Below, piece after piece: positions 22,744 through 35,334 of a stretch of 64,000 nt of DNA. How positions within the stretch are numbered: the first letter of the stretch is position 1; each line of letters begins with the position of its first letter. Made by a program: the position numbers and the translations under genes. The stretch comes from Crossaster papposus (lineage: Eukaryota > Echinodermata > Asteroidea > Velatida > Solasteridae): positions 558,001 to 622,000 of the forward strand of contig JBAIAA010000606.1 of the NCBI GenBank assembly GCA_037893245.1. Direction: 5' to 3'. The notes beneath the pieces are model-generated. The model did no database searches and had not been told where the DNA came from. It saw only the letters and a list, made by a program, of their open reading frames with translations.

Positions 22744-24479
22744 GAAATTTGGCAATATTTTGGCTCCGATGTCGAGCTGGTGAGTGTCTCTTCATTCTCG
22801 AACAACGTTGAGGTTCGCAGCTCGGATATAAGTCGAGAAAATTATCCTCATTCGCAGCCACCTTTTCTGATGTGTATGTTTTTACACTTGTATTGCCGCA
22901 TAGGCCTATGCCGTCAGTGCCCTGACGCATGGGTCTCACGGTTTGGGTTTTTTCCATTAAGAAATTTGGCAATATTTTGGCTCAGATGTTGAGCTGGTGA
23001 GTGTCTCTTCATTTTCAAACAACGTTGAGGTTTGCAGCTCAGATATAAGTCGAGAAAAGTATCCTCATTCGCAGCAATGTTTTCTTATGTGTATATATGT
23101 ACACGTGTATTGCCGCACTAGCCTATGTCGCCAGTGCCCTGACTCATAAGTCTCACAGTTTGGGTTCTTTCCATTGAGAAATTTGGCAATATTTTGTCTT
23201 AGATGTCGAGCTGGAGAGTGTCTCTTCATTCTCGAACAACGTTGAGGTTAGCAGCTAAGATATAAGTCGAGAAAATTATCCTCATTCGCAGCCACCTTTT
23301 CTTATGTGTATGTTGGTACACGTGTATTGCCGCATTGGCCTATGCCGCCAGTGCCCTGACGCATGAGTCTCACAGTTTGGGTTCTTTCTATTGAGAAATT
23401 TGGCAATATTTTGGCTCCGATGTCAAGCTGGTGAGTGTCTCTTCATTCTCGAACAACGTTGAGGTTCGCAGCTCAAATATAAGTCGAGAAAATTATCCTC
23501 ATTCGCAGCCATGTTTTCTTATGTGTATCTATGTACACGTGTATTGCCGCATTGGCCTATGTCGCCAGTGCCCTGACGCATGAGTCTCACAGTTTGGGTT
23601 CTTTCCATTGAGAAATTTGGCAATATTTTGGCTCAGATGTCGAGCTGGTGAGTGTCTCTTAATTCTCGAACAACGTTGAGGTTCGCAGCTCAAATATAAG
23701 TCGAGAAAGTTATCCTCATTCGCAGCCATGTTTTCTTATGTGTATCTATGTACACGTGTATTGCCGCATTGGCCTAGGTCGCCAGTGCCCTGACGCATGA
23801 GTCTCACAGTTTGGGTTCTTTCCATTGAGAAATTTGGCAATATTTTGGCTCAGATGTCGAGCTGGTGAGTATATCTTCATTCTCGAACAACGTTAAGGTT
23901 CGCAGCTCAGATATAAGTCGAGAAAATTATCCTCATTCGCAGCCACCTTTTCTGATGTGTATGTTTGTACACTTGTATTGCCACATAGGCCTATGCCGCC
24001 AGTGCCCTGACGCATGGGTCTCACTTTTTGGGTTCTTTTCAGTGAGAAATTGGGCAATATTTTGGCTCAGATGTTGAGCTGGTAAGTGTCTCTTCATTTT
24101 CAAACAACGTTGAGGTTCGCAGCTCAGATATAAGTCGAGAAAATTATCCTCATTCGCAGCCATGTTTTCTTATATGTATCTATGTACACGTGTATTGCCG
24201 CATTGGCCTATGTCGCCAGTGCCCTGACGCATGCGTCTCACAGTTTGGGTTCTTTCCATTGAGAAATTTGGCAATATTATGGCTCAGATGTTGAGCTGGA
24301 GAGTGTCTCTTCATTCTCGAACAACGTTGAGGTTTGCAGCTAAAATATAAGTCGAGAAAATTATCCTCATTCGCAGCCACCTTTTCTGATGTGTATGTTT
24401 TTACACTTGTATTGCCGCATAGGCCTATGCCGTCAGTGCCCTGACGCATGGGTCCCACGGTTTGGTTTTTTTACAGTGA
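22744..24479 (+). repeat. 8-mer HOR unit E2
   Basis: Second unit. The private change noticed is T at 24466 ('tttggtttttttacag'), where the other units have G. The same T occurs in the related copy near 19473, so it may come from conversion rather than new mutation. Confidence 0.92.
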
Positions 24480-26215
24480 GAAATTTGGCAATATTTTGGC
24501 TCCGATGTCGAGCTGGTGAGTGTCTCTTCATTCTCGAACAACGTTGAGGTTCGCAGCTCGGATATAAGTCGAGAAAATTATCCTCATTCGCAGCCACCTT
24601 TTCTGATGTGTATGTTTTTACACTTGTATTGCCGCATAGGCCTATGCCGTCAGTGCCCTGACGCATGGGTCTCACGGTTTGGGTTTTTTCCATTAAGAAA
24701 TTTGGCAATATTTTGGCTCAGATGTTGAGCTGGTGAGTGTCTCTTCATTTTCAAACAACGTTGAGGTTTGCAGCTCAGATATAAGTCGAGAAAAGTATCC
24801 TCATTCGCAGCAATGTTTTCTTATGTGTATATATGTACACGTGTATTGCCGCACTAGCCTATGTCGCCAGTGCCCTGACTCATAAGTCTCACAGTTTGGG
24901 TTCTTTCCATTGAGAAATTTGGCAATATTTTGTCTTAGATGTCGAGCTGGAGAGTGTCTCTTCATTCTCGAACAACGTTGAGGTTAGCAGCTAAGATATA
25001 AGTCGAGAAAATTATCCTCATTCGCAGCCACCTTTTCTTATGTGTATGTTGGTACACGTGTATTGCCGCATTGGCCTATGCCGCCAGTGCCCTGACGCAT
25101 GAGTCTCACAGTTTGGGTTCTTTCTATTGAGAAATTTGGCAATATTTTGGCTCCGATGTCAAGCTGGTGAGTGTCTCTTCATTCTCGAACAACGTTGAGG
25201 TTCGCAGCTCAAATATAAGTCGAGAAAATTATCCTCATTCGCAGCCATGTTTTCTTATGTGTATCTATGTACACGTGTATTGCCGCATTGGCCTATGTCG
25301 CCAGTGCCCTGACGCATGAGTCTCACAGTTTGGGTTCTTTCCATTGAGAAATTTGGCAATATTTTGGCTCAGATGTCGAGCTGGTGAGTGTCTCTTAATT
25401 CTCGAACAACGTTGAGGTTCGCAGCTCAAATATAAGTCGAGAAAGTTATCCTCATTCGCAGCCATGTTTTCTTATGTGTATCTATGTACACGTGTATTGC
25501 CGCATTGGCCTAGGTCGCCAGTGCCCTGACGCATGAGTCTCACAGTTTGGGTTCTTTCCATTGAGAAATTTGGCAATATTTTGGCTCAGATGTCGAGCTG
25601 GTGAGTATATCTTCATTCTCGAACAACGTTAAGGTTCGCAGCTCAGATATAAGTCGAGAAAATTATCCTCATTCGCAGCCACCTTTTCTGATGTGTATGT
25701 TTGTACACTTGTATTGCCACATAGGCCTATGCCGCCAGTGCCCTGACGCATGGGTCTCACTTTTTGGGTTCTTTTCAGTGAGAAATTGGGCAATATTTTG
25801 GCTCAGATGTTGAGCTGGTAAGTGTCTCTTCATTTTCAAACAACGTTGAGGTTCGCAGCTCAGATATAAGTCGAGAAAATTATCCTCATTCGCAGCCATG
25901 TTTTCTTATATGTATCTATGTACACGTGTATTGCCGCATTGGCCTATGTCGCCAGTGCCCTGACGCATTCGTCTCACAGTTTGGGTTCTTTCCATTGAGA
26001 AATTTGGCAATATTATGGCTCAGATGTTGAGCTGGAGAGTGTCTCTTCATTCTCGAACAACGTTGAGGTTTGCAGCTAAAATATAAGTCGAGAAAATTAT
26101 CCTCATTCGCAGCCACCTTTTCTGATGTGTATGTTTTTACACTTGTATTGCCGCATAGGCCTATGCCGTCAGTGCCCTGACGCATGGGTCCCACGGTTTG
26201 GGTTTTTTACAGTGA
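24480..26215 (+). repeat. 8-mer HOR unit E3
   Basis: Third unit. The private change noticed is T at 25969 ('gacgcattcgtc'), where the other units have G ('gacgcatgcgtc'). Confidence 0.92.
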
Positions 26216-27951
26216 GAAATTTGGCAATATTTTGGCTCCGATGTCGAGCTGGTGAGTGTCTCTTCATTCTCGAACAACGTTGAGGTTCGCAGCTCGGATA
26301 TAAGTCGAGAAAATTATCCTCATTCGCAGCCACCTTTTCTGATGTGTATGTTTTTACACTTGTATTGCCGCATAGGCCTATGCCGTCAGTGCCCTGACGC
26401 ATGGGTCTCACGGTTTGGGTTTTTTCCATTAAGAAATTTGGCAATATTTTGGCTCAGATGTTGAGCTGGTGAGTGTCTCTTCATTTTCAAACAACGTTGA
26501 GGTTTGCAGCTCAGATATAAGTCGAGAAAAGTATCCTCATTCGCAGCAATGTTTTCTTATGTGTATATATGTACACGTGTATTGCCGCACTAGCCTATGT
26601 CGCCAGTGCCCTGACTCATAAGTCTCACAGTTTGGGTTCTTTCCATTGAGAAATTTGGCAATATTTTGTCTTAGATGTCGAGCTGGAGAGTGTCTCTTCA
26701 TTCTCGAACAACGTTGAGGTTAGCAGCTAAGATATAAGTCGAGAAAATTATCCTCATTCGCAGCCACCTTTTCTTATGTGTATGTTGGTACACGTGTATT
26801 GCCGCATTGGCCTATGCCGCCAGTGCCCTGACGCATGAGTCTCACAGTTTGGGTTCTTTCTATTGAGAAATTTGGCAATATTTTGGCTCCGATGTCAAGC
26901 TGGTGAGTGTCTCTTCATTCTCGAACAACGTTGAGGTTCGCAGCTCAAATATAAGTCGAGAAAATTATCCTCATTCGCAGCCATGTTTTCTTATGTGTAT
27001 CTATGTACACGTGTATTGCCGCATTGGCCTATGTCGCCAGTGCCCTGACGCATGAGTCTCACAGTTTGGGTTCTTTCCATTGAGAAATTTGGCAATATTT
27101 TGGCTCAGATGTCGAGCTGGTGAGTGTCTCTTAATTCTCGAACAACGTTGAGGTTCGCAGCTCAAATATAAGTCGAGAAAGTTATCCTCATTCGCAGCCA
27201 TGTTTTCTTATGTGTATCTATGTACACGTGTATTGCCGCATTGGCCTAGGTCGCCAGTGCCCTGACGCATGAGTCTCACAGTTTGGGTTCTTTCCATTGA
27301 GAAATTTGGCAATATTTTGGCTCAGATGTCGAGCTGGTGAGTATATCTTCATTCTCGAACAACGTTAAGGTTCGCAGCTCAGATATAAGTCGAGAAAATT
27401 ATCCTCATTCGCAGCCACCTTTTCTGATGTGTATGTTTGTACACTTGTATTGCCACATAGGCCTATGCCGCCAGTGCCCTGACGCATGGGTCTCACTTTT
27501 TGGGTTCTTTTCAGTGAGAAATTGGGCAATATTTTGGCTCAGATGTTGAGCTGGTAAGTGTCTCTTCATTTTCAAACAACGTTGAGGTTCGCAGCTCAGA
27601 TATAAGTCGAGAAAATTATCCTCATTCGCAGCCATGTTTTCTTATATGTATCTATGTACACGTGTATTGCCGCATTGGCCTATGTCGCCAGTGCCCTGAC
27701 GCATGCGTCTCACAGTTTGGGTTCTTTCCATTGAGAAATTTGGCAATATTATGGCTCAGATGTTGAGCTGGAGAGTGTCTCTTCATTCTCGAACAACGTT
27801 GAGGTTTGCAGCTAAAATATAAGTCGAGAAAATTATCCTCATTCGCAGCCACCTTTTCTGATGTGTATGTTTTTAAACTTGTATTGCCGCATAGGCCTAT
27901 GCCGTCAGTGCCCTGACGCATGGGTCCCACGGTTTGGGTTTTTTACAGTGA
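26216..27951 (+). repeat. 8-mer HOR unit E4
   Basis: Fourth unit. The private change noticed is A at 27876 ('tttttaaacttg'), where the other units have C ('tttttacacttg'). Confidence 0.92.
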
Positions 27952-29687
27952 GAAATTTGGAAATATTTTGGCTCCGATGTCGAGCTGGTGAGTGTCTCTT
28001 CATTCTCGAACAACGTTGAGGTTCGCAGCTCGGATATAAGTCGAGAAAATTATCCTCATTCGCAGCCACCTTTTCTGATGTGTATGTTTTTACACTTGTA
28101 TTGCCGCATAGGCCTATGCCGTCAGTGCCCTGACGCATGGGTCTCACGGTTTGGGTTTTTTCCATTAAGAAATTTGGCAATATTTTGGCTCAGATGTTGA
28201 GCTGGTGAGTGTCTCTTCATTTTCAAACAACGTTGAGGTTTGCAGCTCAGATATAAGTCGAGAAAAGTATCCTCATTCGCAGCAATGTTTTCTTATGTGT
28301 ATATATGTACACGTGTATTGCCGCACTAGCCTATGTCGCCAGTGCCCTGACTCATAAGTCTCACAGTTTGGGTTCTTTCCATTGAGAAATTTGGCAATAT
28401 TTTGTCTTAGATGTCGAGCTGGAGAGTGTCTCTTCATTCTCGAACAACGTTGAGGTTAGCAGCTAAGATATAAGTCGAGAAAATTATCCTCATTCGCAGC
28501 CACCTTTTCTTATGTGTATGTTGGTACACGTGTATTGCCGCATTGGCCTATGCCGCCAGTGCCCTGACGCATGAGTCTCACAGTTTGGGTTCTTTCTATT
28601 GAGAAATTTGGCAATATTTTGGCTCCGATGTCAAGCTGGTGAGTGTCTCTTCATTCTCGAACAACGTTGAGGTTCGCAGCTCAAATATAAGTCGAGAAAA
28701 TTATCCTCATTCGCAGCCATGTTTTCTTATGTGTATCTATGTACACGTGTATTGCCGCATTGGCCTATGTCGCCAGTGCCCTGACGCATGAGTCTCACAG
28801 TTTGGGTTCTTTCCATTGAGAAATTTGGCAATATTTTGGCTCAGATGTCGAGCTGGTGAGTGTCTCTTAATTCTCGAACAACGTTGAGGTTCGCAGCTCA
28901 AATATAAGTCGAGAAAGTTATCCTCATTCGCAGCCATGTTTTCTTATGTGTATCTATGTACACGTGTATTGCCGCATTGGCCTAGGTCGCCAGTGCCCTG
29001 ACGCATGAGTCTCACAGTTTGGGTTCTTTCCATTGAGAAATTTGGCAATATTTTGGCTCAGATGTCGAGCTGGTGAGTATATCTTCATTCTCGAACAACG
29101 TTAAGGTTCGCAGCTCAGATATAAGTCGAGAAAATTATCCTCATTCGCAGCCACCTTTTCTGATGTGTATGTTTGTACACTTGTATTGCCACATAGGCCT
29201 ATGCCGCCAGTGCCCTGACGCATGGGTCTCACTTTTTGGGTTCTTTTCAGTGAGAAATTGGGCAATATTTTGGCTCAGATGTTGAGCTGGTAAGTGTCTC
29301 TTCATTTTCAAACAACGTTGAGGTTCGCAGCTCAGATATAAGTCGAGAAAATTATCCTCATTCGCAGCCATGTTTTCTTATATGTATCTATGTACACGTG
29401 TATTGCCGCATTGGCCTATGTCGCCAGTGCCCTGACGCATGCGTCTCACAGTTTGGGTTCTTTCCATTGAGAAATTTGGCAATATTATGGCTCAGATGTT
29501 GAGCTGGAGAGTGTCTCTTCATTCTCGAACAACGTTGAGGTTTGCAGCTAAAATATAAGTCGAGAAAATTATCCTCATTCGCAGCCACCTTTTCTGATGT
29601 GTATATTTTTACACTTGTATTGCCGCACAGGCCTATGCCGCCAGTGGCCTGACGCATGAGTCTCACGGTTTGAGTTTTTTCCTGTGA
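27952..29687 (+). repeat. 8-mer HOR unit E5 (last; right end diverges)
   Basis: Fifth unit. A at 27961 ('tttggaaatatt') replaces C. The unit follows the others until about 29600. There the final monomer switches to 'gtgtatatttttacacttg', 'cgcacaggcctatgccgcc' and 'tgagttttttcctgtgag', which belong to the mosaic on the right. This is the right border of the homogeneous block. Confidence 0.88.
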
Positions 29688-32292
29688 GAAATTTGGCAAT
29701 ATTTTGGCTCAGATGTCGAGCTAGTGAGTGTCTCTTAATTCTCGAACCAAGTTGAGGTTCGCAGCTCAGATATAAGTCGAGAAAATTTTCCTCATTCGCA
29801 GCAATGTTTTCTGATGTGTATCTATGTACACGTGTATTGCCGCACTGGCCTATGTCGCCAGTGCCCTGACTCATGAGTCTCACAGTTTTGGTTCTTTCCA
29901 TTGAGAAATTTGGCAATATTTTGGCTCAGATGTCGAGCTGGAGAGTGTCTCTTCATTCTCGAACAACGTTGAGGTTCGCAGCTCAGATACAAGTCGAGAA
30001 AATTATCCTCATTCGCAGCCATGTTTTCTTATGTGTTTCTATGTACACGTGTATTGCCGCATTGGCCTATGCCGCCAGTTCCCTGACGCATGAGTCTCAC
30101 AGTATGGGTTCTTTATATTGAGAAATTTGGCAATATTTTGGCTCAGATGTCGAGCTGGTGAGTGTCTCTTTATTCTCAAACAACGTTGAGGTTCGCAGCT
30201 CAAATATAAGTCGAGAAAATTATCCTCATTCGCAGCCACTTTTTGTTATGTGTATGTTTGTACACGTGTATTGCCGCATTGGCCTATGTCGCCAGTGCCC
30301 TGACGCATGAGTCTCACGGTTTGGGTTTTTTTCCAGTGAAAAATTTGGCAATATTTTGGCTCAGATGTTGAGCTGGTGAGTGTCTCTTCATTTTAAAACA
30401 ACGTTGAGGTTTGCAGCTAAGATATAAGTCGAGAAAATTATCCTCATTCGCAGCCACCTTTTCTGATGTGTATGTTTGTACACGTGTATTGCCGCATAGG
30501 CCTATGCCGCCAGTGGCCTGACGCATGAGTCTCACGGTTTGGGTTTTTTCCAGTGAGAAATTTGGCAATATTTTGGCTCAGATGTCGAGCTGGTGAAAGT
30601 CTCTTCATTCTCGAACAAAGTTGAGGTTCGCAGCTCAGATATAAGTCGAGAAAATTATCCTCATTCGCAGCAATGTTTTCTTATGTGTATCTATGTACAC
30701 GTGTATTGCCGCACTGGCCTATGTCGCCAGTGCCCTGACTCATGAGTCTCACAGTTTGGGTTCTTTCCATTGAAACATTTGGCAATATTTTGGCTTAGAT
30801 GTCGAGCTGGAGAGTGTCTCTTTATTCTCGAACAACGTTGAGGTTCGCAGCTAAGATATAAGTCGAGAAAATTATCCTCATTCGCAGCCACCTTTTCTTA
30901 TGTGTATGTTTGTACACGTGTATTGCCGCATTGTCCTATGCCGCCAGTGTCCTGACGCATGAGTCTCACAGTTTGGGTTCTTTCTATTGAGAAATTTGGC
31001 AATATTTTGGCTCCGATGTCGAGCTGGTGAGTGTCTCTTCATTCTCGAACAACGTTGAGGTTCGCAGCTCAGATATAAGTCGAGAAAATTATCCTCATTC
31101 GCAGCCACCTTTTCTTATGTGTATGTTTGTACACGTGTATTGCCGCATTGGCCTATGCCGCCAGTGTCCTGACGCATGAGTCTCACAGTTTGGGTTCTTT
31201 CTATTGAGAAATTTGGCAATATTTTGGCTCAGATGTCGAGCTGGTGAGTATCTCTTCATTCTCGACCAACGTTAAGTTTCGCATCTCAGATATAAGTCGA
31301 GAAAATTATCCTCATTCGCAGCAATGTTTTCTTATGTGTATCTATGTACACGTGTATTGCCGCACTGGCCTATGTCGCCAGTGCCCTGACTCATGAGTCT
31401 CACAGTTTGGGTTCTTTCCATTTATAAATTTGGCAATATTTTGGCTTAGATGTCGAGCTGGAGAGTGTCTCTTCATTCTCGAACAACGTTGAGGTTCGCA
31501 GCTAAGATATAAGTCGAGAAAATTATTCTCATTCGCAGCCACCTTTTCTTATGTGTATGTTTGTACACGTGTATTGCCGCATTGGCCTATGCCGCCAGTG
31601 CCCTGACGCATGAGTCTCACAGTTTGGGTTCTTTCTATTGAGAAATTTGGCAATATTTTGACTCCGATGTCGAGCTGGTGAGTGTCTCTTTATTCTCGAA
31701 CAACGTTGAGGTTCGCAGCTCAAATATAAGTCGAGAAAATTATCCTCATTCGCAGCCATGTTTTCTTATATGTATCTATGTACACGTGTATTGCCGCATT
31801 GGCCTATGTCGCCAGTGCCCTGACGCATGAGTCTCACAGTTTGGGTTCTTTCCATTGAGAAATTTGGCAATATTTTGGCTCAGATGTCGAGCTGGTGAGT
31901 GTCTCTTCATTCTCGAACAACGTTGAGGTTCCCAGCTAAGATAAAAGTCGAGAAAATTATCCTCATTCGCAGCCATGTTTTCTTATATGTATCTATGTAC
32001 ACGTGTATTGCCGCATTGGCCTATGTCGCCAGTGCCCTGACGCATGAGTCTCACAGTTTGGGTTCTTTCCATTGAGAAATGTGGCAATATTATGGCTCAG
32101 ATGTTGAGCTGGAGAGTGTCTCTTCATTCTCGAACAACGTTGAGGTTTGCAGCTAAGATATAAGTCGAGAAAATTATCCTCATTCGCAGCCACCTTTTCT
32201 GATGTGTATGTTTGTACACGTGTATTGCCGCATAGGTCTATGCCGCCAGTGGTCTGACGCATGAGTCTCACGGTTTGAGTTTTTTCCAGTGA
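29688..32292 (+). repeat. HOR block F: mosaic 12-monomer segment (2605 bp)
   Basis: Twelve monomers. The first two, 'ctcgaaccaagttgagg' at 29688 and 'cagatacaagtcgag' at 29905, recur at 32293 and 32510, a 2605 bp step. The following monomers do not keep that register. The 'tttattctcaaac' and 'cattttaaaacaac' monomers at 30122 and 30340 link this block to the 11-mer family. The 'ttgaaacatttgg' monomer at 30774 and the 'tttataaatttgg' monomer at 31425 are private variants. Confidence 0.65.
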
Positions 32293-34247
32293 GAAATTTG
32301 GCAATATTTTGGCTCAGATGTCGAGATAGTGAGCGTCTCTTCGTTCTTGAACCAAGTTGAGGTTCGCAGCTCAGATATAAGTCGAGAAAATTATCCTCAT
32401 TCGCAGCAATGTTTTCTGATGTGTATCTATGTACACGTGTATTGCCGCAGTGGCCTATGTCGCCAGTGCCCTGACTCATGAGTCTCACAGTTTTGGTTCT
32501 TTCCATTGAGAAATTTGGCAATATTTTGGCTCAGATGTCGAGCTGGAGAGTGTCTCTTCATTCTCGAACAACGTTGAGGTTCGCAGCTCAGATACAGGTC
32601 GAGAAAATTATCCTCATTCGCAGCCATGTTTTCTTATGTGTTTCTATGTACACGTGTATTGCCGCATTGGCCTATACCGCCAGTTCCCTGACGCATGAGT
32701 CTCACAGTATGGGTTCTTTATATTGAGAAATTTGGCAATATTTTGGCTCCGATGTCGAGCTGGTGAGTGTTTCTTCATTCTCGAACAACGTTGAGGTTCG
32801 CAGCTCAAATATAAGTCGAGAAAATTATCCTCATTCGCAGCCACCTTTTCTGATGTGTATGTTTGTACACTTGTATTGCCGCATAGGCCTATGCCGTCAG
32901 TGCACTGACGCATGGGTCTCACGGTTTTTTTTTTTTTCAAGTGAGAAATTTGGCAATATTTTAGCTCCGATGTTGAGCTGGTGAGTGTCTCTTCATTCTC
33001 GAACAACGTTGAGGTTCGCATCTCAGATATAAGTCGAGAACATTATTCTCATTCGCAGCCATGTTTTCTTATGTGTATCTATGTACACGTGTATTGCCGC
33101 ATTGGCCTAGGTGCCCAGTGCCCTGACGCATGAGTCTTACAGTTTGGGTTTTTTCCATTGAGAAATTTGGCAAAATGGTGGCTCAGATGTTGAGCTAGTG
33201 AGTGTCTCTTCATATTTAAACAACGTTGAGGTTCGCAGCTCAAATATAAGTCGAGAAAATTATCCTCATTCGCAGCCATGTTTTCTTATATGTATCTATG
33301 TACACGTGTATTGCCGCATTGGCCTATGTCGCCAGTGCCCTGACGCATGAGTCTCACAGTTTGGGTTCTTTCCATTGAGAAATTTGGCAATATTATGGCT
33401 CAGATGTTGAGCTGGAGAGTGTCTCTTCATTCTCAAACAACGTTGAGGTTTGCAGCTAAGATATAAGTCGAGAAAATTATCCTCATTCGCAGCCACCTTT
33501 TCTGATGTGTATGTTTGTACATGTGTATTGCCGCGTAGGCCTATGCCGCCAGTGGCCTGACACATGAGTCTCACGGTTTGGGTTTTTTCCAGTGAGAAAT
33601 TTGGCAATATTTTGGCTCAGATGTCGAGCTGGTGAAAGTCTCTTCATTCTCGAACAAAGTTGAGGTTCGCAGCTCAGATATAAGTCGACAAAATTATCCT
33701 CATTCGCAGCAATGTTTTCTTATGTGTATCTATGTACACGTGTATTGCCGCACTGGCCTATGTCGCCAGTGCCCTGACTCATGAGTCTCACAGTTTGGGT
33801 TCTTTCCATTGAGAAATTTGGCAATATTTTGGCTTAGATGTCGAGCTGGAGAGGGTCTCTTCATTCTCGAACAACGTTGAGGTTCGCAGCTAAGATATAA
33901 GTCGAGAAAATTATCCTCATTCGCAGCCACCTTTTCTTATGTGTATGTTTATACACGTGTATTGCCGCATTGGCCTATGCCGCCAGTGCCCTGACGCATG
34001 AGTCTCACAGTTTGGGTTCTTTCCATTGAGAAATTTGGCAATATTTTGGCTCAGATGTCGAGCTGGTGAGAGTCTCTTTATTCTCGAACAACATTGAGGT
34101 TCGCAGCTCAAATATAAGTCGAGAAAATTATCCTCATTCGCAGCCACCTTTTCTGATGTGTATATTTTTACACTTGTATTGCCGCACAGGCCTATGCCGT
34201 CAGTGCCCTGACGCATGGGTCTCACGGTTTGGTTTTTTTTACAGTGA
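32293..34247 (+). repeat. Mosaic 9-monomer segment (1955 bp)
   Basis: This segment starts like 29688 but with 'gtctcttcgttcttgaacc'. It then contains the 'cagatacaggtcgag' monomer, a 'cagtgcactgacgc' monomer ending in a 13-T run, and a 'gcaaaatggtggc / catatttaaacaac' monomer near 33161. An 'attatggctc' monomer and a 'ggtgaaagtctc' monomer follow. The latter part (about 33.6-34.0 kb) matches about 30.6-31.0 kb at a 3039 bp step. Confidence 0.65.
32925..32937 (+). repeat. 13-T homopolymer at monomer end
   Basis: The monomer-terminal T-tract, usually 5-8 T interrupted by GGG or C, is a pure 13-T run here, just before 'caagtgagaaattt'. It is a likely replication-slippage site and a likely sequencing-error site. 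Confidence 0.9.
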
Positions 34248-35334
34248 GAAATTTGGCAATATTTTGGCTCCGATGTCGAGCTGGTGAGTGTCTCTTCATT
34301 CTCGAACAACGTTGAGGTTCGCAGCTCGGATATAAGTCGAGAAAATTATCCTCATTCGCAGCCACCTTTTCTGATGTGTATGTTTTTACACTTGTATTGC
34401 CGCATAGGCCTATGCCGTCAGTGCCCTGACGCATGGGTCTCACGGTTTGGGTTTTTTCCAGTAAGAAATTTGGCAATATTTTGGCTCAGATGTTGAGCTG
34501 GTGAGTGTCTCTTCATTTTCAAACAACGTTGAGGTTTGCAGCTCAGATATAAGTCGAGAAAAGTATCCTCATTCGCAGCAATGTTTTCTTATGTGTATAT
34601 ATGTACACGTGTATTGCCGCACTAGCCTATGTCGCCAGTGCCCTGACTCATGAGTCTCACAGTTTGGGTTCTTTCAATTGAGAAATTTGGCAATATTTTG
34701 GCTTAGATGTCGAGCTGGAGAGTGTCTCTTCATTCTCGAACAACGTTGAGGTTCGCAGCTAAGATATAAGTCGAGAAAATTATCCTCATTCGCAGCCACC
34801 TTTTCTTATGTGTATGTTTGTACACGTGTATTGCCGCAATGGCCTATGCCGCCAGTGCCCTGACGCATGAGTCTCACAGTTTGGGTTCTTTCTATTGAGA
34901 AATTTGGCAATATTTTGGCTCCGATGTCGAGCTGGTGAGTGTCTCTTTATTCTCAAACAACGTTGAGGTTCGCAGCTCAAATATAAGTCGAGAAAATTAT
35001 CCTCATTCGCAGCCACTTTTTGTTATGTGTATGTTTGTACACGTGTATTGCCGCATTGGCCTATGTCGCCAGTGCCCTGACGCATGAGTCTCACGGTTTG
35101 GTTTTTTTTCCAGTGAAACATTTGAGAATATTTTGGCTCAGATGTTGAGCTGGTGAGTGTCTCTTCATTTTAAAACAACGTTGAGGTTTGCAGCAAAGAT
35201 ATAAGTCGAGAAAATTATCCTCATTCGCAGCCACTTTTTGTTATGTGTATGTTTGTACACGTGTATTGCCGCATAGGCCTATGCCGCCAGTGGCCTGACG
35301 CATGGGTCTCACGGTTTGGGTTTTTTTACAGTGA
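34248..35334 (+). repeat. 5-mer (1087 bp), copy 1
   Basis: Monomers at 34248, 34465, 34682, 34899 and 35117. They carry in order 'gcagctcggatat', 'ccagtaagaaattt', 'caattgagaaattt', 'tttattctcaaac' and 'cattttaaaacaac'. The same order follows immediately at 35335. Confidence 0.75.

Larger units (their letters stand above)
21008..29687 (+). repeat. HOR block E: homogeneous 8-mer array, 5 copies of 1736 bp
   Basis: Forty monomers arranged as five tandem copies of one 8-monomer unit. Within the unit the monomers begin at offsets 0, 217, 434, 651, 868, 1085, 1302 and 1519. Each has a private signature: 'gctcggatat', 'ttaagaaattt', 'ttgtcttag', 'gtcaagctgg', 'cttaattctcg', 'gagtatatcttc', 'gaaattgggc' and 'attatggctc'. 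Reading the copies side by side, I saw only one substitution per copy. Homology begins before the first formal boundary, near 20725, and ends near 29600, so about 5.1 units are present. This is the most recently amplified or most strongly homogenised part of the window. Confidence 0.93.

Noticed and set aside
29590..29700. Border with non-satellite DNA at the end of the homogeneous block
   Set aside because: The sequence beyond it is still the same satellite with other variants. It is an HOR border, not an array edge.
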